The notes beneath the pieces were generated by a model. That model had not been told where the DNA came from. It saw only the letters and a program-made list of their open reading frames with translations, and ran no database searches. Positions 7,958-16,249 of a stretch of DNA of 64,000 nt are shown here, piece after piece. The position numbers and the translations under genes are program-made. The stretch comes from Flavobacterium branchiicola (GTDB taxonomy: Bacteria; Bacteroidota; Bacteroidia; Flavobacteriales; Flavobacteriaceae), in the NCBI RefSeq assembly GCF_018383905.1, contig NZ_JAGYWA010000006.1, forward strand, positions 248,001-312,000. The letters are read 5' to 3'. Position 1 is the first letter of the stretch. Every line of letters starts with the position of its first letter.

Positions 7958-10132
7958 TCAATCAAAAAACTTAGCAATAGTACTGTAAAATTCGTCAGGG
8001 ACAAAAGGTTTTGTGATTACATCATTCATTCCGAAAGATAAAAGCATTTCTCTATTTTCGTCTAGTGAAATTGCCGTTAAGGCAATAATTGGAGTAGTTT
8101 TGTCAAACTCTCTAATAAGTTTAGTGGCAGTTGTTCCGTTGATTCCAGGTAAATGAACATCCATTAAAACCATATCAAAACGTTTTACTTTTAGTAACTC
8201 TACAGCTTCTTCACCGTTATCAACTATTTCGCAGTCGATTGCTTTGTTTTCGAGCATTTTTCGCGTAATCATCTGATTGATCTTATTGTCCTCAATCAAT
8301 AAAATTGATTTATGCTGTAATTGTTTATCGCTGTATAATTTTGCTGGTTCTTCAACAACTTCCAAATGTTCTTTATTAATATTGAAATTTAATTTGAATG
8401 TAAATGTAGAACCTTTACCAACCTCACTTTTTAGTTTTATTTCGCCTCCTAAAAGTTCGATTAGTTTTTTTACGATTGTGAGTCCTAAACCAGTTCCGCC
8501 ATATTTTCTGTTTACTTCAATAGAACCTTGCGAAAAGCTTTCAAAAACTGTTTGTAGTTTATCTTCGGGAATTCCGATTCCGGTATCTACAATTTCAAAG
8601 TAAACTGTAGCATTATCTTCTTCCAGAGCATACAATTTTGCAATTACATTCACATGTCCGTTCTGTGTGAACTTTAAAGCATTGTTGATTAAATTAAGTA
8701 TGATTTGAGATAATTTAGTTGGATCTCCAATTAAAAAATCAGGAATCGCTTCGTCTATTTCAAGATTAAAATAATTTTTGTTAGCCGTTGCTAATTCCTT
8801 TAAGGAACTTTGAATGTTTGTTAAAAGCTCTTTTAAGTTAAAGCTGATATTTTCAATTTCACTTTTGCTTGAATCAATTTTGTTGATTTCAAGGATTTCA
8901 TTGATAAATGTGGTGAGGTAATTTCCTGAAAACTTAAGAGATTCTAAATATTTTAATTGATTTTTTTTAGGATTATCTTCAAGAAGTAAATGCGTAATTC
9001 CGTTTATGGCATTAAGTGGCGTACGGAGTTCGTGACTTACGGTCGATAAGAATTCAGAACGTGCTTTTGAAGCTTTTTCGGCTTTGTTTTTAGCGAGAAT
9101 AAGTTCTTTGTTCTTTTCTCTTAAAAGTAAATTATTCTGATTTCGAATAATATTATTTTTATATAATGCCAGACTAAGAAGTGATAAAATGGAAATAAGG
9201 GCAATAGCCAAAATACTTACCAGTTTTGAATAACGATAGGTTTTTAACTGGATTTTCTGATCACTTTCGCGTTTAAGCGTATTGTTTATTGATTGTGTTT
9301 TTTTAAATTTTTCAAACTCGTTCATGTCGAGTTTGGCATTTTTTAACTTAAGAATATAATTCTCCAGCTGATAATGCTCATCAAGATAAGAATAGGCAAG
9401 ATCAAAGTTTCTATTCTTTTTATAATACTGACTTATGGCCAGAATGATTTTTGATTTTTGATTTAGATTATTGTTTTTCTCACTGTAATCTAAAGCATTG
9501 TCAAAATGAATTAAAGCCGAATCGTTTCTTTTAAGTTTAGTTTCGATTAAACCAAGTTCGTAATAGGAATCGGTTTTGGTTTTAATGTTTTTTGGATTGT
9601 CTGGTTTCTTTAGTATTTTTTGAAAAGTTTTAGCAGCAAGCGGTAAATTTTTTCCCGCTTTTAAAGCCATAGCTTTCTGATAATCCAAAACCTCTGCATG
9701 GTCAACAATCTTAAGCTTATTTAGTAAGTTGTCGGCTTTTTTGTAATAGATGTTGCCAATTTCAAAATTGCCCTGAGCTGTATTTGCGGCACCAATGTAA
9801 TGGAGTGCTAAAATTTTTGTGCAGGTGGGTTTTACTTTGTCAAATAAGGAAACACTTTTGTGAAAGTTTTTTAATGCTTCATCATACTTTTGCTGATTAA
9901 AATAAATTTTACCGAGCTTAAAAGTCTGATTGGCTAAATTTTCACTTTTGTTATTGGTCTGGCAAAAATCAATGGATTTTTTGGTGTAAAATACCGCCTG
10001 ATTGTATTTTTGTTTGGTAAGGTTAGAGTTTGCCAGTTTATTATAATAGGAAACACTATCTGTATTCTTTTTAGTTTGAGAATACAAAAATGAATTAAAT
10101 AAACAAACAAGAATAAGAAGGTGGTATTTCAT
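7958..10132 (-). CDS. TPR-containing hybrid histidine kinase with receiver domain
   Basis: With the ATG at 10132 (a TTG three codons earlier is possible) the protein has 724 residues. Numbering from that upstream TTG: signal peptide 4-22, TPR-like helical repeats ~30-280 in the periplasm, one membrane helix ~307-327, a linker coiled coil, HisKA with STVSHELRTPLNAI (His370), HATPase with NLINNALKF and GGTGLGLTI, then a receiver domain with LLIEDNKINQ, phospho-acceptor Asp661 (MDVHLPG) and Lys711. There is no HPt or DNA-binding output, so phosphate probably passes to a separate protein. The signal sensed through the TPR region is unknown. It ends convergent with lpxK. Confidence 0.92.
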   Translation of the reverse strand: MKYHLLILVCLFNSFLYSQTKKNTDSVSYYNKLANSNLTKQKYNQAVFYTKKSIDFCQTNNKSENLANQTFKLGKIYFNQQKYDEALKNFHKSVSLFDKVKPTCTKILALHYIGAANTAQGNFEIGNIYYKKADNLLNKLKIVDHAEVLDYQKAMALKAGKNLPLAAKTFQKILKKPDNPKNIKTKTDSYYELGLIETKLKRNDSALIHFDNALDYSEKNNNLNQKSKIILAISQYYKKNRNFDLAYSYLDEHYQLENYILKLKNAKLDMNEFEKFKKTQSINNTLKRESDQKIQLKTYRYSKLVSILAIALISILSLLSLALYKNNIIRNQNNLLLREKNKELILAKNKAEKASKARSEFLSTVSHELRTPLNAINGITHLLLEDNPKKNQLKYLESLKFSGNYLTTFINEILEINKIDSSKSEIENISFNLKELLTNIQSSLKELATANKNYFNLEIDEAIPDFLIGDPTKLSQIILNLINNALKFTQNGHVNVIAKLYALEEDNATVYFEIVDTGIGIPEDKLQTVFESFSQGSIEVNRKYGGTGLGLTIVKKLIELLGGEIKLKSEVGKGSTFTFKLNFNINKEHLEVVEEPAKLYSDKQLQHKSILLIEDNKINQMITRKMLENKAIDCEIVDNGEEAVELLKVKRFDMVLMDVHLPGINGTTATKLIREFDKTTPIIALTAISLDENREMLLSFGMNDVITKPFVPDEFYSTIAKFFD

Positions 10133-10157
10133 GTATGGCAATGCTTTTACAATGAAT

Positions 10158-11156
10158 TTATGTTTTCCTTATTAGTAAAATTAAATCTATTAATCTTGAT
10201 GAATAACCTATTTCGTTGTCGTACCAACCTACGACTTTAACCATTTTGTCTATAACTGAGGTTAGTTGTGCGTCGAACAAACACGAATGTGTATTGCCAA
10301 TAATATCAACAGAAACGATTGGATCTTCTGTGTAATCAAGTATTCCTTTTAAATTTGTAATTGAAGCTTCTTTAAACGCTTTGTTGATTTCTTCTATGCT
10401 TACAGCGCGTTTAACATTAAAGGTTATATCTGTCAATGAACCATCGGGAACAGGTACGCGTATACCACAACCTCCGATTTTTTGATGCAATTTAGGAAAA
10501 ATTTTTGTTAATGCCTTAGCTGCACCAGTTGTTGTTGGAACAATTGACTGACTTGCACCTCTGGCACGGCGTAAATCCTTATGTGGCTGGTCATGAAGAC
10601 TTTGGTCTGTTGTAAAAGAATGTATTGTTGTAATGTATGCTTGCTCGATTCCGCATAGTTCATCGATGATTTTTATCATCGGAGCAGCATTGTTTGTTGT
10701 ACAACTTGCATTCGAAACGATATCTTCACTTCCGTCTAAAATATTTTCATTCACTCCTAAAACTATTGTTTTAATAGTGTCAACTTCTGAAGGAGCCGAA
10801 AGAATTACCTTTTTTGCCCCGGCTTCCAGATGAGCATTTAGCTCTTCATGTGTTTTGTATTTTCCGGTTGATTCAATTACAAAATCAATGTTGTGCTTTT
10901 TCCAGTCTAAGTTACAAATACTTTTTTCATGAAAAAACAAAAAGCTCTTATTATTCACTATAATACTTTCTTCATTATGACTTACCTCAAAAGGTAAAAC
11001 ACCGTGAATACTGTCGTATTTAACTAAATGTGCCATTGTTTTGTTATCGGCAATATCGTTGATGGCAACAACTTCAATTTCTGGATGGTTTAAAAGCAAA
11101 CGGAATAAATTTCTTCCAATTCTTCCAAAACCATTTATAGCAATTCTTGTTTTCAA
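10158..11156 (-). CDS. gap: Glyceraldehyde-3-phosphate dehydrogenase, type I
   Basis: The 332-residue protein oxidises glyceraldehyde 3-phosphate to 1,3-bisphosphoglycerate in glycolysis, and runs in reverse in gluconeogenesis. The Rossmann start INGFGRIGRNLFR, the active-site SNASCTTNN (Cys152) and the partner His179 (TTIHSFTTDQ) are all present, with KVVGWYDNEIGYS near the C-terminus. The start must be TTG at 11156: an in-frame TAA lies immediately upstream and the next Met is at residue 41. An inverted repeat fills the gap to lipA, so the two genes may be separately transcribed. Organisms of this group often carry a second gap gene. Confidence 0.95.
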   Translation of the reverse strand: MKTRIAINGFGRIGRNLFRLLLNHPEIEVVAINDIADNKTMAHLVKYDSIHGVLPFEVSHNEESIIVNNKSFLFFHEKSICNLDWKKHNIDFVIESTGKYKTHEELNAHLEAGAKKVILSAPSEVDTIKTIVLGVNENILDGSEDIVSNASCTTNNAAPMIKIIDELCGIEQAYITTIHSFTTDQSLHDQPHKDLRRARGASQSIVPTTTGAAKALTKIFPKLHQKIGGCGIRVPVPDGSLTDITFNVKRAVSIEEINKAFKEASITNLKGILDYTEDPIVSVDIIGNTHSCLFDAQLTSVIDKMVKVVGWYDNEIGYSSRLIDLILLIRKT

Positions 11157-11170
11157 TTATCTGGTTTATT

Positions 11171-11252
11171 CGTTTAATCGTTGAAATCGTCTAATTGTTT
11201 TAAACCGTTAAGCGTATATGCGATTAAACGATTTCAACAATTAAGCAATTAA
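11171..11252. repeat. Inverted repeat between lipA and gap
   Basis: CGTTTAATCGTTGAAATCGTC on the left pairs with CGATTAAACGATTTCAAC on the right, and shorter words (AATTGTTT, CAATTAAGCAATTAA) flank them. It fills almost the entire gap downstream of lipA and could end its transcript. Confidence 0.7.
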
Positions 11253-11259
11253 CCTTAAT

Positions 11260-12126
11260 TTATAAAATATGTTTTTGTGCTTTGTACGAAGAACGAACCA
11301 AAGGGCCACTCTCAACATGGCGGAAGCCTAATTCTATACCGAATTGTTCGTATTTGGCAAATTGCTCCGGAGTAATAAATTCTTTTACAGGAAGATGTTT
11401 TTTACTTGGCTGTAAGTATTGACCAATAGTAACAACATCAACATTTGCATTACGTAAGTCTGTCATAGTCTGGAAAACCTCTTCTTCAGTTTCACCAAGT
11501 CCAAGCATAATTCCGGATTTAGTTCTGTTGATTCCTTTTTCTTTCAAATAACGAAGAACCTCTAAACTACGATCATATTTTGCCTGAATACGAACTTCAC
11601 GCGTTAAACGACGTACGGTTTCAACGTTATGAGAAACTACTTCAGGATTTGCCTCAACAATTCTATCAAGGTTTCTTTCCATTCCTTGAAAATCAGGTAT
11701 TAAAGTTTCCAGAGTTGTATTTGGGTTCATTCTGCGGATTGCTTTTACAGTTTCGATCCAGATAATAGATCCTCCATCTTTCAAATCATCTCTGTCAACA
11801 CTAGTAATTACAGCGTGTTTAATATTCATGATTTTAATTGAGCGAGCAACTTTTTCAGGTTCGTCCCAGTCTACAGTTTCCGGACGACCAGTTTTTACGC
11901 CGCAAAAACCACAAGAGCGGGTGCAAACATTTCCTAAAATCATAAATGTTGCAGTCCCTTCTCCCCAACATTCCCCCATATTTGGGCAACTTCCTGAGGT
12001 GCAAATGGTGTTTAAGCTGTATTTATCGACTAAACCACGTAGTTCAGTATATTTTTGTCCAATTGGAAGTTTTACTTTTAACCATTTAGGTTTTCCAGTT
12101 GGTATATTTTCAATGACTGTTTCCAT
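11260..12126 (-). CDS. lipA: Lipoyl synthase
   Basis: LipA is a radical SAM enzyme that inserts two sulfurs into octanoyl groups on lipoyl domains. The 288-residue protein has the auxiliary cluster motif Cys42-x4-Cys47-x5-Cys53 and the radical SAM motif Cys68-x3-Cys72-x2-Cys75, plus the C-terminal RSSY motif (VRSSYKA) whose Ser ligates the auxiliary cluster. No lipB is next to it. Upstream on the minus strand a TATCTTTG box is a likely promoter. Confidence 0.97.
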   Translation of the reverse strand: METVIENIPTGKPKWLKVKLPIGQKYTELRGLVDKYSLNTICTSGSCPNMGECWGEGTATFMILGNVCTRSCGFCGVKTGRPETVDWDEPEKVARSIKIMNIKHAVITSVDRDDLKDGGSIIWIETVKAIRRMNPNTTLETLIPDFQGMERNLDRIVEANPEVVSHNVETVRRLTREVRIQAKYDRSLEVLRYLKEKGINRTKSGIMLGLGETEEEVFQTMTDLRNANVDVVTIGQYLQPSKKHLPVKEFITPEQFAKYEQFGIELGFRHVESGPLVRSSYKAQKHIL

Positions 12127-12144
12127 ATATCAAAATTCAAAACA

Positions 12145-12152
12145 CAAAGATA
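12145..12152 (-). promoter_or_regulatory. -7 box for lipA
   Basis: On the minus strand this reads TATCTTTG, a full TAnnTTTG match, 18 bases before the lipA ATG. Confidence 0.55.
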
Positions 12153-12420
12153 AGGAATGTAGTTTATTTGAGGTTCATTTATATTGTATTTAGATTTTGC
12201 ACCATTTTTTATTGATAACTTCTGTTTTAAAGATTGTTTTGTAGAAATGTTAAAAAGCTGATTTTTAGAAATGGAAGAAGTCTAAACGATTTATTTTTAG
12301 TTGTTTTTGGGGTTTGCTTTTATAATTATGGTATTGTATTGGCTCTGAATCGTTTAAAATTTATATCTTTATTTGTTATAAAATGAACTCTTTTGAAAGG
12401 AATTCATTTATTTAATGTAG

Positions 12421-12428
12421 TACATTTG
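12421..12428 (+). promoter_or_regulatory. -7 box for the M48 peptidase gene
   Basis: TACATTTG fits TAnnTTTG and lies 25 bases before the ATG at 12454. A TTTTG run about 25 bases further upstream may serve as the -33 element. Confidence 0.6.
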
Positions 12429-12453
12429 TTGTTAAATTGTAATTAATATAAAC

Positions 12454-13329
12454 ATGAGAAAGAAATTTATAGTTTTAGGAGTTTTGTTCGCAACATTAGG
12501 ATTTACTAAAATGAATGCGCAGATTAATTTAGGTGATAAAGCGATGGGAGCGGTTCAAAAAGGAATTACAGGTTTTACGCTTAGTAATGCCGATGCTGCT
12601 GCTTTATCAAAGCAGGCTGTAGTAAAATTAGATTCTGCAAATGTAATTGCCGGACCTAATGATGGCTATACTTTAAGACTGAACAGAGTTTTTGGAAAAT
12701 ATACTGCTGGTGAAGGTTATACTTTAAATTATAAAGTTTATGTGGTAAAAGAGGTGAATGCATTTGCTACCGCTGACGGAAGTGTAAGGGTTTATTCAGG
12801 TTTGATGGATATTATGGATGATAACGAATTATTGGCAGTTATTGGACATGAGATTGGTCACGTTGCAAACAATGACTCGAGAGATGCAATGCGTGCTGCA
12901 TATCAAAAAGAAGCTTTGATTGATGGTGTTTCTTCTCAATCTGCAAAAGTTACTGCTGTAACCGATAGTCAGTTAGGGAAAATAGGAAGCGCTATGATTG
13001 ATAGTAAACACAGCCGTAAACAAGAATCTGAGGCTGATTTGTTTTCTTATAACTTCTTAAAGAAAAACGGTTATGATGTAAATGCTGAAGAATCTGCTTT
13101 CAGAATTTTGGCAAAAATGAGTGAAGGATCAGAAGCGTCATTTATTGATCAAATGATGAGTTCGCATCCTGATTCTAAGAAAAGAGCGGATGATGCCAAA
13201 AAGAGAGCTGAAAAAGACGGATTGTACAAACCTTATGTACAGCAAAAAATTGTAAATACAGCTCCGGTAACCAAAACAACAACGAAAAAAGCGACTACCA
13301 CTAAGAAAACAACAACGAAGAAAAAATAA
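12454..13329 (+). CDS. Secreted M48 family metallopeptidase
   Basis: The 291-residue protein begins with a cleavable signal peptide ending at MNAQ (residue ~23). The zinc site HEIGH is at 132-136 and the third ligand is in ESEAD (191-195), as in Oma1/HtpX/BepA-type M48 peptidases; SSHPDSKKR follows as usual. It probably degrades or matures misfolded envelope proteins in the periplasm. The last ~25 residues are almost only Thr and Lys, an unusual tail that may bind nucleic acid, cell wall or act as an unstructured linker. It is monocistronic, with its own promoter and terminator. Confidence 0.9.
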   Translation: MRKKFIVLGVLFATLGFTKMNAQINLGDKAMGAVQKGITGFTLSNADAAALSKQAVVKLDSANVIAGPNDGYTLRLNRVFGKYTAGEGYTLNYKVYVVKEVNAFATADGSVRVYSGLMDIMDDNELLAVIGHEIGHVANNDSRDAMRAAYQKEALIDGVSSQSAKVTAVTDSQLGKIGSAMIDSKHSRKQESEADLFSYNFLKKNGYDVNAEESAFRILAKMSEGSEASFIDQMMSSHPDSKKRADDAKKRAEKDGLYKPYVQQKIVNTAPVTKTTTKKATTTKKTTTKKK

Positions 13330-13341
13330 AACTTAAAGAAT

Positions 13342-13380
13342 AAAAAAAAACGGCAAATTCTAAATTTGCCGTTTTTTTTT
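13342..13380. terminator. Bidirectional terminator between convergent genes
   Basis: The hairpin CGGCAAATT-CTA-AATTTGCCG is flanked by nine A on the left and ten T on the right, so it can end both the M48 and PH-domain transcripts. Confidence 0.92.
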
Positions 13381-13390
13381 ATTCTGATAA

Positions 13391-13771
13391 TTAACCTAAA
13401 ACGTGATGTGCTAAAACTTTTTGGACATCGTATACGTTTACAGATTTAGTAAATTGTTTTACAATGCTTGGATTTGTTTCGCTCGAAACCCAGATTTTTA
13501 ATTCGGCATCCAAATCAAAAGTACCGGCAGTTTCAACACTAAAACGTGTAATACTCTTGTAAGCAATAGATTTGTATTCTGTTTTACTGCCTGTTATACC
13601 TTGTACATCAACAAGAATTAATCTTTTATTGGTAAAAATAAAAGTGTCACGGATTAGTTTAAAACCCATTTCAACCTGTTCGTTGTCTGTTAAAAGCTGA
13701 CCGTATTTTTTAAGTAAATCTTCCTGACTAACAGTACCTGCATTGCCCATAAGAGCAGAGAATATTCCCAT
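13391..13771 (-). CDS. Bacterial PH-domain protein (YvbH/DUF1696-like)
   Basis: A 126-residue cytoplasmic protein. The strand pattern EQVEMGFKLIRDTFIFTNKR, then LILVDVQGITGSKTEYKSI and the C-terminal helix YDVQKVLAHHVLG are typical of small bacterial pleckstrin-homology-like domains. The family forms oligomeric rings in structural studies; no biochemical role is established. It is a single gene with a terminator on its 3' side. Confidence 0.85.
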   Translation of the reverse strand: MGIFSALMGNAGTVSQEDLLKKYGQLLTDNEQVEMGFKLIRDTFIFTNKRLILVDVQGITGSKTEYKSIAYKSITRFSVETAGTFDLDAELKIWVSSETNPSIVKQFTKSVNVYDVQKVLAHHVLG

Positions 13772-13848
13772 TTTTTTTGTTTTAAAATTTAGTGTAAAAT
13801 GTTTTGTCTTTTTAGGTATAGCAAAAGTAAGTGATTTTGTTAATTTTT

Positions 13849-14577
13849 CTATTTGACTTTTTGTTTAATTATTAAAGGGCTTAAAATTAATGCAATCATA
13901 AAGGCAGAGATCATAGAAACAATAATATTTCCAATTGCCTTTATGTCAAAAGAAGGAGAAAATCTTATTGTTGTAACTAAAGCAGTTGTAATAAAAACGA
14001 CAGTCCAGTATTTTTTGCTGATGGTAGAAGTACTAATTGTGCTTTTGGGTAGTTTTAATATTGCGACAATAATTAATATTCCGCCTAAAAAAGTGCTCAA
14101 ATGTTGCGCTGCTTTCCAAAAAGGAATTTCATTACCGTAAAGGCTAATTGTGTTTTTTAATGCTGAAATTTGACATACAAAATAGCCGTGATTATGAGTG
14201 AAAGCATCCCAGAAAAGATGTGAAATAATACCTAATAAAGTTGAAAGTAGTACTATAAACCAATTTTTTTTGAAATAGAAATTCCAATCAAATTCCGTGA
14301 AAATTTTTATTCTCGATTGAAGAATCTCAGGTAAATTGGAAAATAAGCCATTACGGATAATATTATGAAAGATAAATGCCAGTAAAATTGCAAGAGGTAA
14401 ATCAAACCAAAAAACACCTAAAAGAGTATGGCTGTAAATGCTTTTAACTTTCATTCGTATGAAATATTCAAAATCGGGAGTTAAAGAGCCAATTATGAGA
14501 CCTGTCAATGAAAACCATTTTTTAGGAAAATAGTGGAGAGGTAAAATTATTGCAGGATGAGAGAAAGTAAAAGGCAC
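13849..14577 (-). CDS. DUF4184 family membrane protein
   Basis: A 242-residue protein starting MPFTFSHPAIILPLHYFPKK, the family signature; the start codon is GTG. About five to six hydrophobic helices follow (near 45-65, 55-75, 105-130, 150-172, 188-205, 215-235). Conserved His residues (SHLFWDAFTHNHGYF) suggest a metal-linked membrane enzyme related to metal-dependent membrane hydrolases, but no function is established. No obvious operon partner. Confidence 0.8.
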   Translation of the reverse strand: MPFTFSHPAIILPLHYFPKKWFSLTGLIIGSLTPDFEYFIRMKVKSIYSHTLLGVFWFDLPLAILLAFIFHNIIRNGLFSNLPEILQSRIKIFTEFDWNFYFKKNWFIVLLSTLLGIISHLFWDAFTHNHGYFVCQISALKNTISLYGNEIPFWKAAQHLSTFLGGILIIVAILKLPKSTISTSTISKKYWTVVFITTALVTTIRFSPSFDIKAIGNIIVSMISAFMIALILSPLIIKQKVK

Positions 14578-14681
14578 TAAATTAAAAAGTAAAGTTTAAG
14601 TTTTTGTGTAAAGTTAAAAATTAGATTAATAAATGAAGATTGAGCCTTAATTTTTCTTAGTTTTTCTGGTTTAATTAATGC

Positions 14682-14714
14682 AAAAAAAAGCAGAATCTTA
14701 GATTCTGCTTTTTT
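14682..14714 (-). terminator. Terminator of tonB
   Basis: The hairpin AAGCAGAATC-TTA-GATTCTGCTT is flanked by A and T runs; it lies 8 bases beyond the tonB stop and can work on both strands. Confidence 0.9.
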
Positions 14715-14722
14715 GATTATTG

Positions 14723-15541
14723 TTATTCCGGTTGTGTTTGTATTGTTATCGGAAGATTGTAAGCTGTTCTTACTGGTTTTCCGTTTAGTATTCCCGGGCT
14801 CCATTTTGTTTTTAATGATTTTAAAACTCTAATAGCTTCTTTACCCATTCCATAACCAGGATCATTTTTTACAATGATATCTGTAATAGAACCATCTTTT
14901 TCGATTACAAAGTATACATATACTTTTAAGATTCTCTCCACATCTAACTCAGGTCTTGTGAAATTGTTTCCTACATAGCTATAAAACTTGCTCATTCCGC
15001 CTGGAAACTCTGGCATTTTGTCTAATGCAGCCGGAATTACAGGTTCATTAGTGTTTAGAGTAGGAGCAACTTCTCCACCGCCACCAGTAGTTGGTATTGG
15101 ATTAACAACAGTTCCATTTCCTGTTGCATTTTCAACTACAGGAGTATTTTCTTTGTTGGTTGAAATTTCCTGAACTGCTTCGTCAGTATGACTTACTACC
15201 GGATTTGATAATTGACTTGATGTTGTAACAACCGCTGGAGCGCTTTCTTGTACTGGAAGTACTGGTTCTGCTTTTTGAGGTTCAACATATGGTGTTAAAT
15301 CAACAGGAGTAATTACTTCAGGTATTACGTCTGGAACATTTTCTACAGGATCTACAGTCCTAAGTTTATTAATCAGCATCGACACGCTTCCTAAGGCTGC
15401 CAACAGTAACAACCCCATAAACAGTGCGGTAATTGTTGTTTTAGAATTCTCCTGGCGTAATTGATACGCACCGTATTCTTTGTTTTTGTTTTCGAAAACA
15501 AGGTCAGTCCACTTGCTTTCATAGATGCTTGATTTAGACAT
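14723..15541 (-). CDS. Energy transducer TonB
   Basis: The 272-residue protein has the Bacteroidota-type cytoplasmic N-terminus (KNKEYGAYQLRQ), one membrane helix ~33-58, a Pro/Val/Glu-rich periplasmic linker (~65-175), and a C-terminal TonB domain (~180-270; PEFPGGMSKFYSYV, FVIEKDGSITDI, WSPGILNGKPVRTAYNLPI). It carries proton-motive energy from an ExbB/ExbD complex (not in this window) to outer-membrane receptors such as the SusC at 56512. A paralogue family is expected in these genomes. The ECF sigma gene lies 156 bases upstream on the same strand. Confidence 0.92.
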   Translation of the reverse strand: MSKSSIYESKWTDLVFENKNKEYGAYQLRQENSKTTITALFMGLLLLAALGSVSMLINKLRTVDPVENVPDVIPEVITPVDLTPYVEPQKAEPVLPVQESAPAVVTTSSQLSNPVVSHTDEAVQEISTNKENTPVVENATGNGTVVNPIPTTGGGGEVAPTLNTNEPVIPAALDKMPEFPGGMSKFYSYVGNNFTRPELDVERILKVYVYFVIEKDGSITDIIVKNDPGYGMGKEAIRVLKSLKTKWSPGILNGKPVRTAYNLPITIQTQPE

Positions 15542-15697
15542 GATTTTTGGGTTTTAAGGTTAAGTAACTTTAAATCATACGCGATAAGGATTGGTTTTTT
15601 AGCAAACAACGTAGGAGTTGTTGTTTTAGTGTGTTAGATAATTGGTTTTTTAAGAAAAAATATGATAATATTTTAATCTATTCTTAAAGATAATAAA

Positions 15698-16249
15698 TTA
15701 TCTATTACGTTCAATGATTTCTGCTAATAATTTTTTAGCGCGAAGTAACTTTACCTTTACATTGCTTAAAGGTTCATTGATTTTTGTAGCAATTTCATGA
15801 TAAGACATCTCCTGAAAGTAACGCAGTTGAATGACTTCCTGATAATGTGGTTTTAATTCTTTAATGCACAAAAGCAAGCGGGATAGGTTTTGCTCTTTAA
15901 TTAGTGCATCTTCTGCGGATGGAGTAGGATCGGCAATATTATATGCCTGTTGGTCTTCACTATCAGTGATTTCAATAAAAAGACTGGTTTTCTTTTTTCG
16001 AAGCAAATCGATATAAACATTTTTTGCTATGCTGATTAACCAGGTGTTGAATTTAAATTCAGAATTGTAAGTGGCAATTTTGTCGAAAGCTTTAGAAAAA
16101 GTCTCAATGGTAATATCTTCGGCAGTTGTTTCGTTTTCAGTGCGTTTGAGCATGAAGCCGTAAACCTCATTCCAGTAAAAATCTAATAAAAAAGTAAAGG
16201 CGATCTGATCGCCTTTTTTTGCTTTTTCTATTTTAGAATTTATTTCCAA
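15698..16249 (-). CDS. RNA polymerase ECF-type sigma factor
   Basis: A 183-residue protein with sigma region 2 (FTFLLDFYWNEVYGFMLKRT..AEDITIETFSKAF) and region 4 (YQEVIQLRYFQEMSYHEIAT). No anti-sigma gene is adjacent. The start is TTG at 16249, inside the 3' end of the upstream glycosyltransferase gene (10-base overlap), so it is probably translated by coupling. Codons 11-18 (KKGDQIAFT) form a terminator-like hairpin. The regulon is unknown; sigma factors of this type in the group often control envelope stress genes. Confidence 0.9.
   Translation of the reverse strand: MEINSKIEKAKKGDQIAFTFLLDFYWNEVYGFMLKRTENETTAEDITIETFSKAFDKIATYNSEFKFNTWLISIAKNVYIDLLRKKKTSLFIEITDSEDQQAYNIADPTPSAEDALIKEQNLSRLLLCIKELKPHYQEVIQLRYFQEMSYHEIATKINEPLSNVKVKLLRAKKLLAEIIERNR
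16190..16222 (-). promoter_or_regulatory. Terminator-like hairpin inside the 5' end of the sigma gene
   Basis: On the minus strand AAAGGCGAT-CAG-ATCGCCTTT is a perfect 9 bp stem with a 3-base loop, followed by ACTTTTTTATT. It is in coding sequence just after the overlap with the glycosyltransferase gene, so it could act as an attenuator. Whether it terminates is inference. Confidence 0.5.

Larger units (their letters stand above)
12127..12453. other. 327-base divergent promoter region between lipA and the M48 gene
   Basis: This AT-rich spacer carries the starts of two divergent transcripts. A TAnnTTTG box is present for each side (12145-12152 minus, 12421-12428 plus). No ORF, tRNA or strong hairpin is visible in the rest. 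Confidence 0.7.

Noticed and set aside
14577..14804. Small ORF of 75 codons at the 3' end of tonB
   Set aside because: It overlaps tonB coding sequence in another frame and crosses the tonB terminator.
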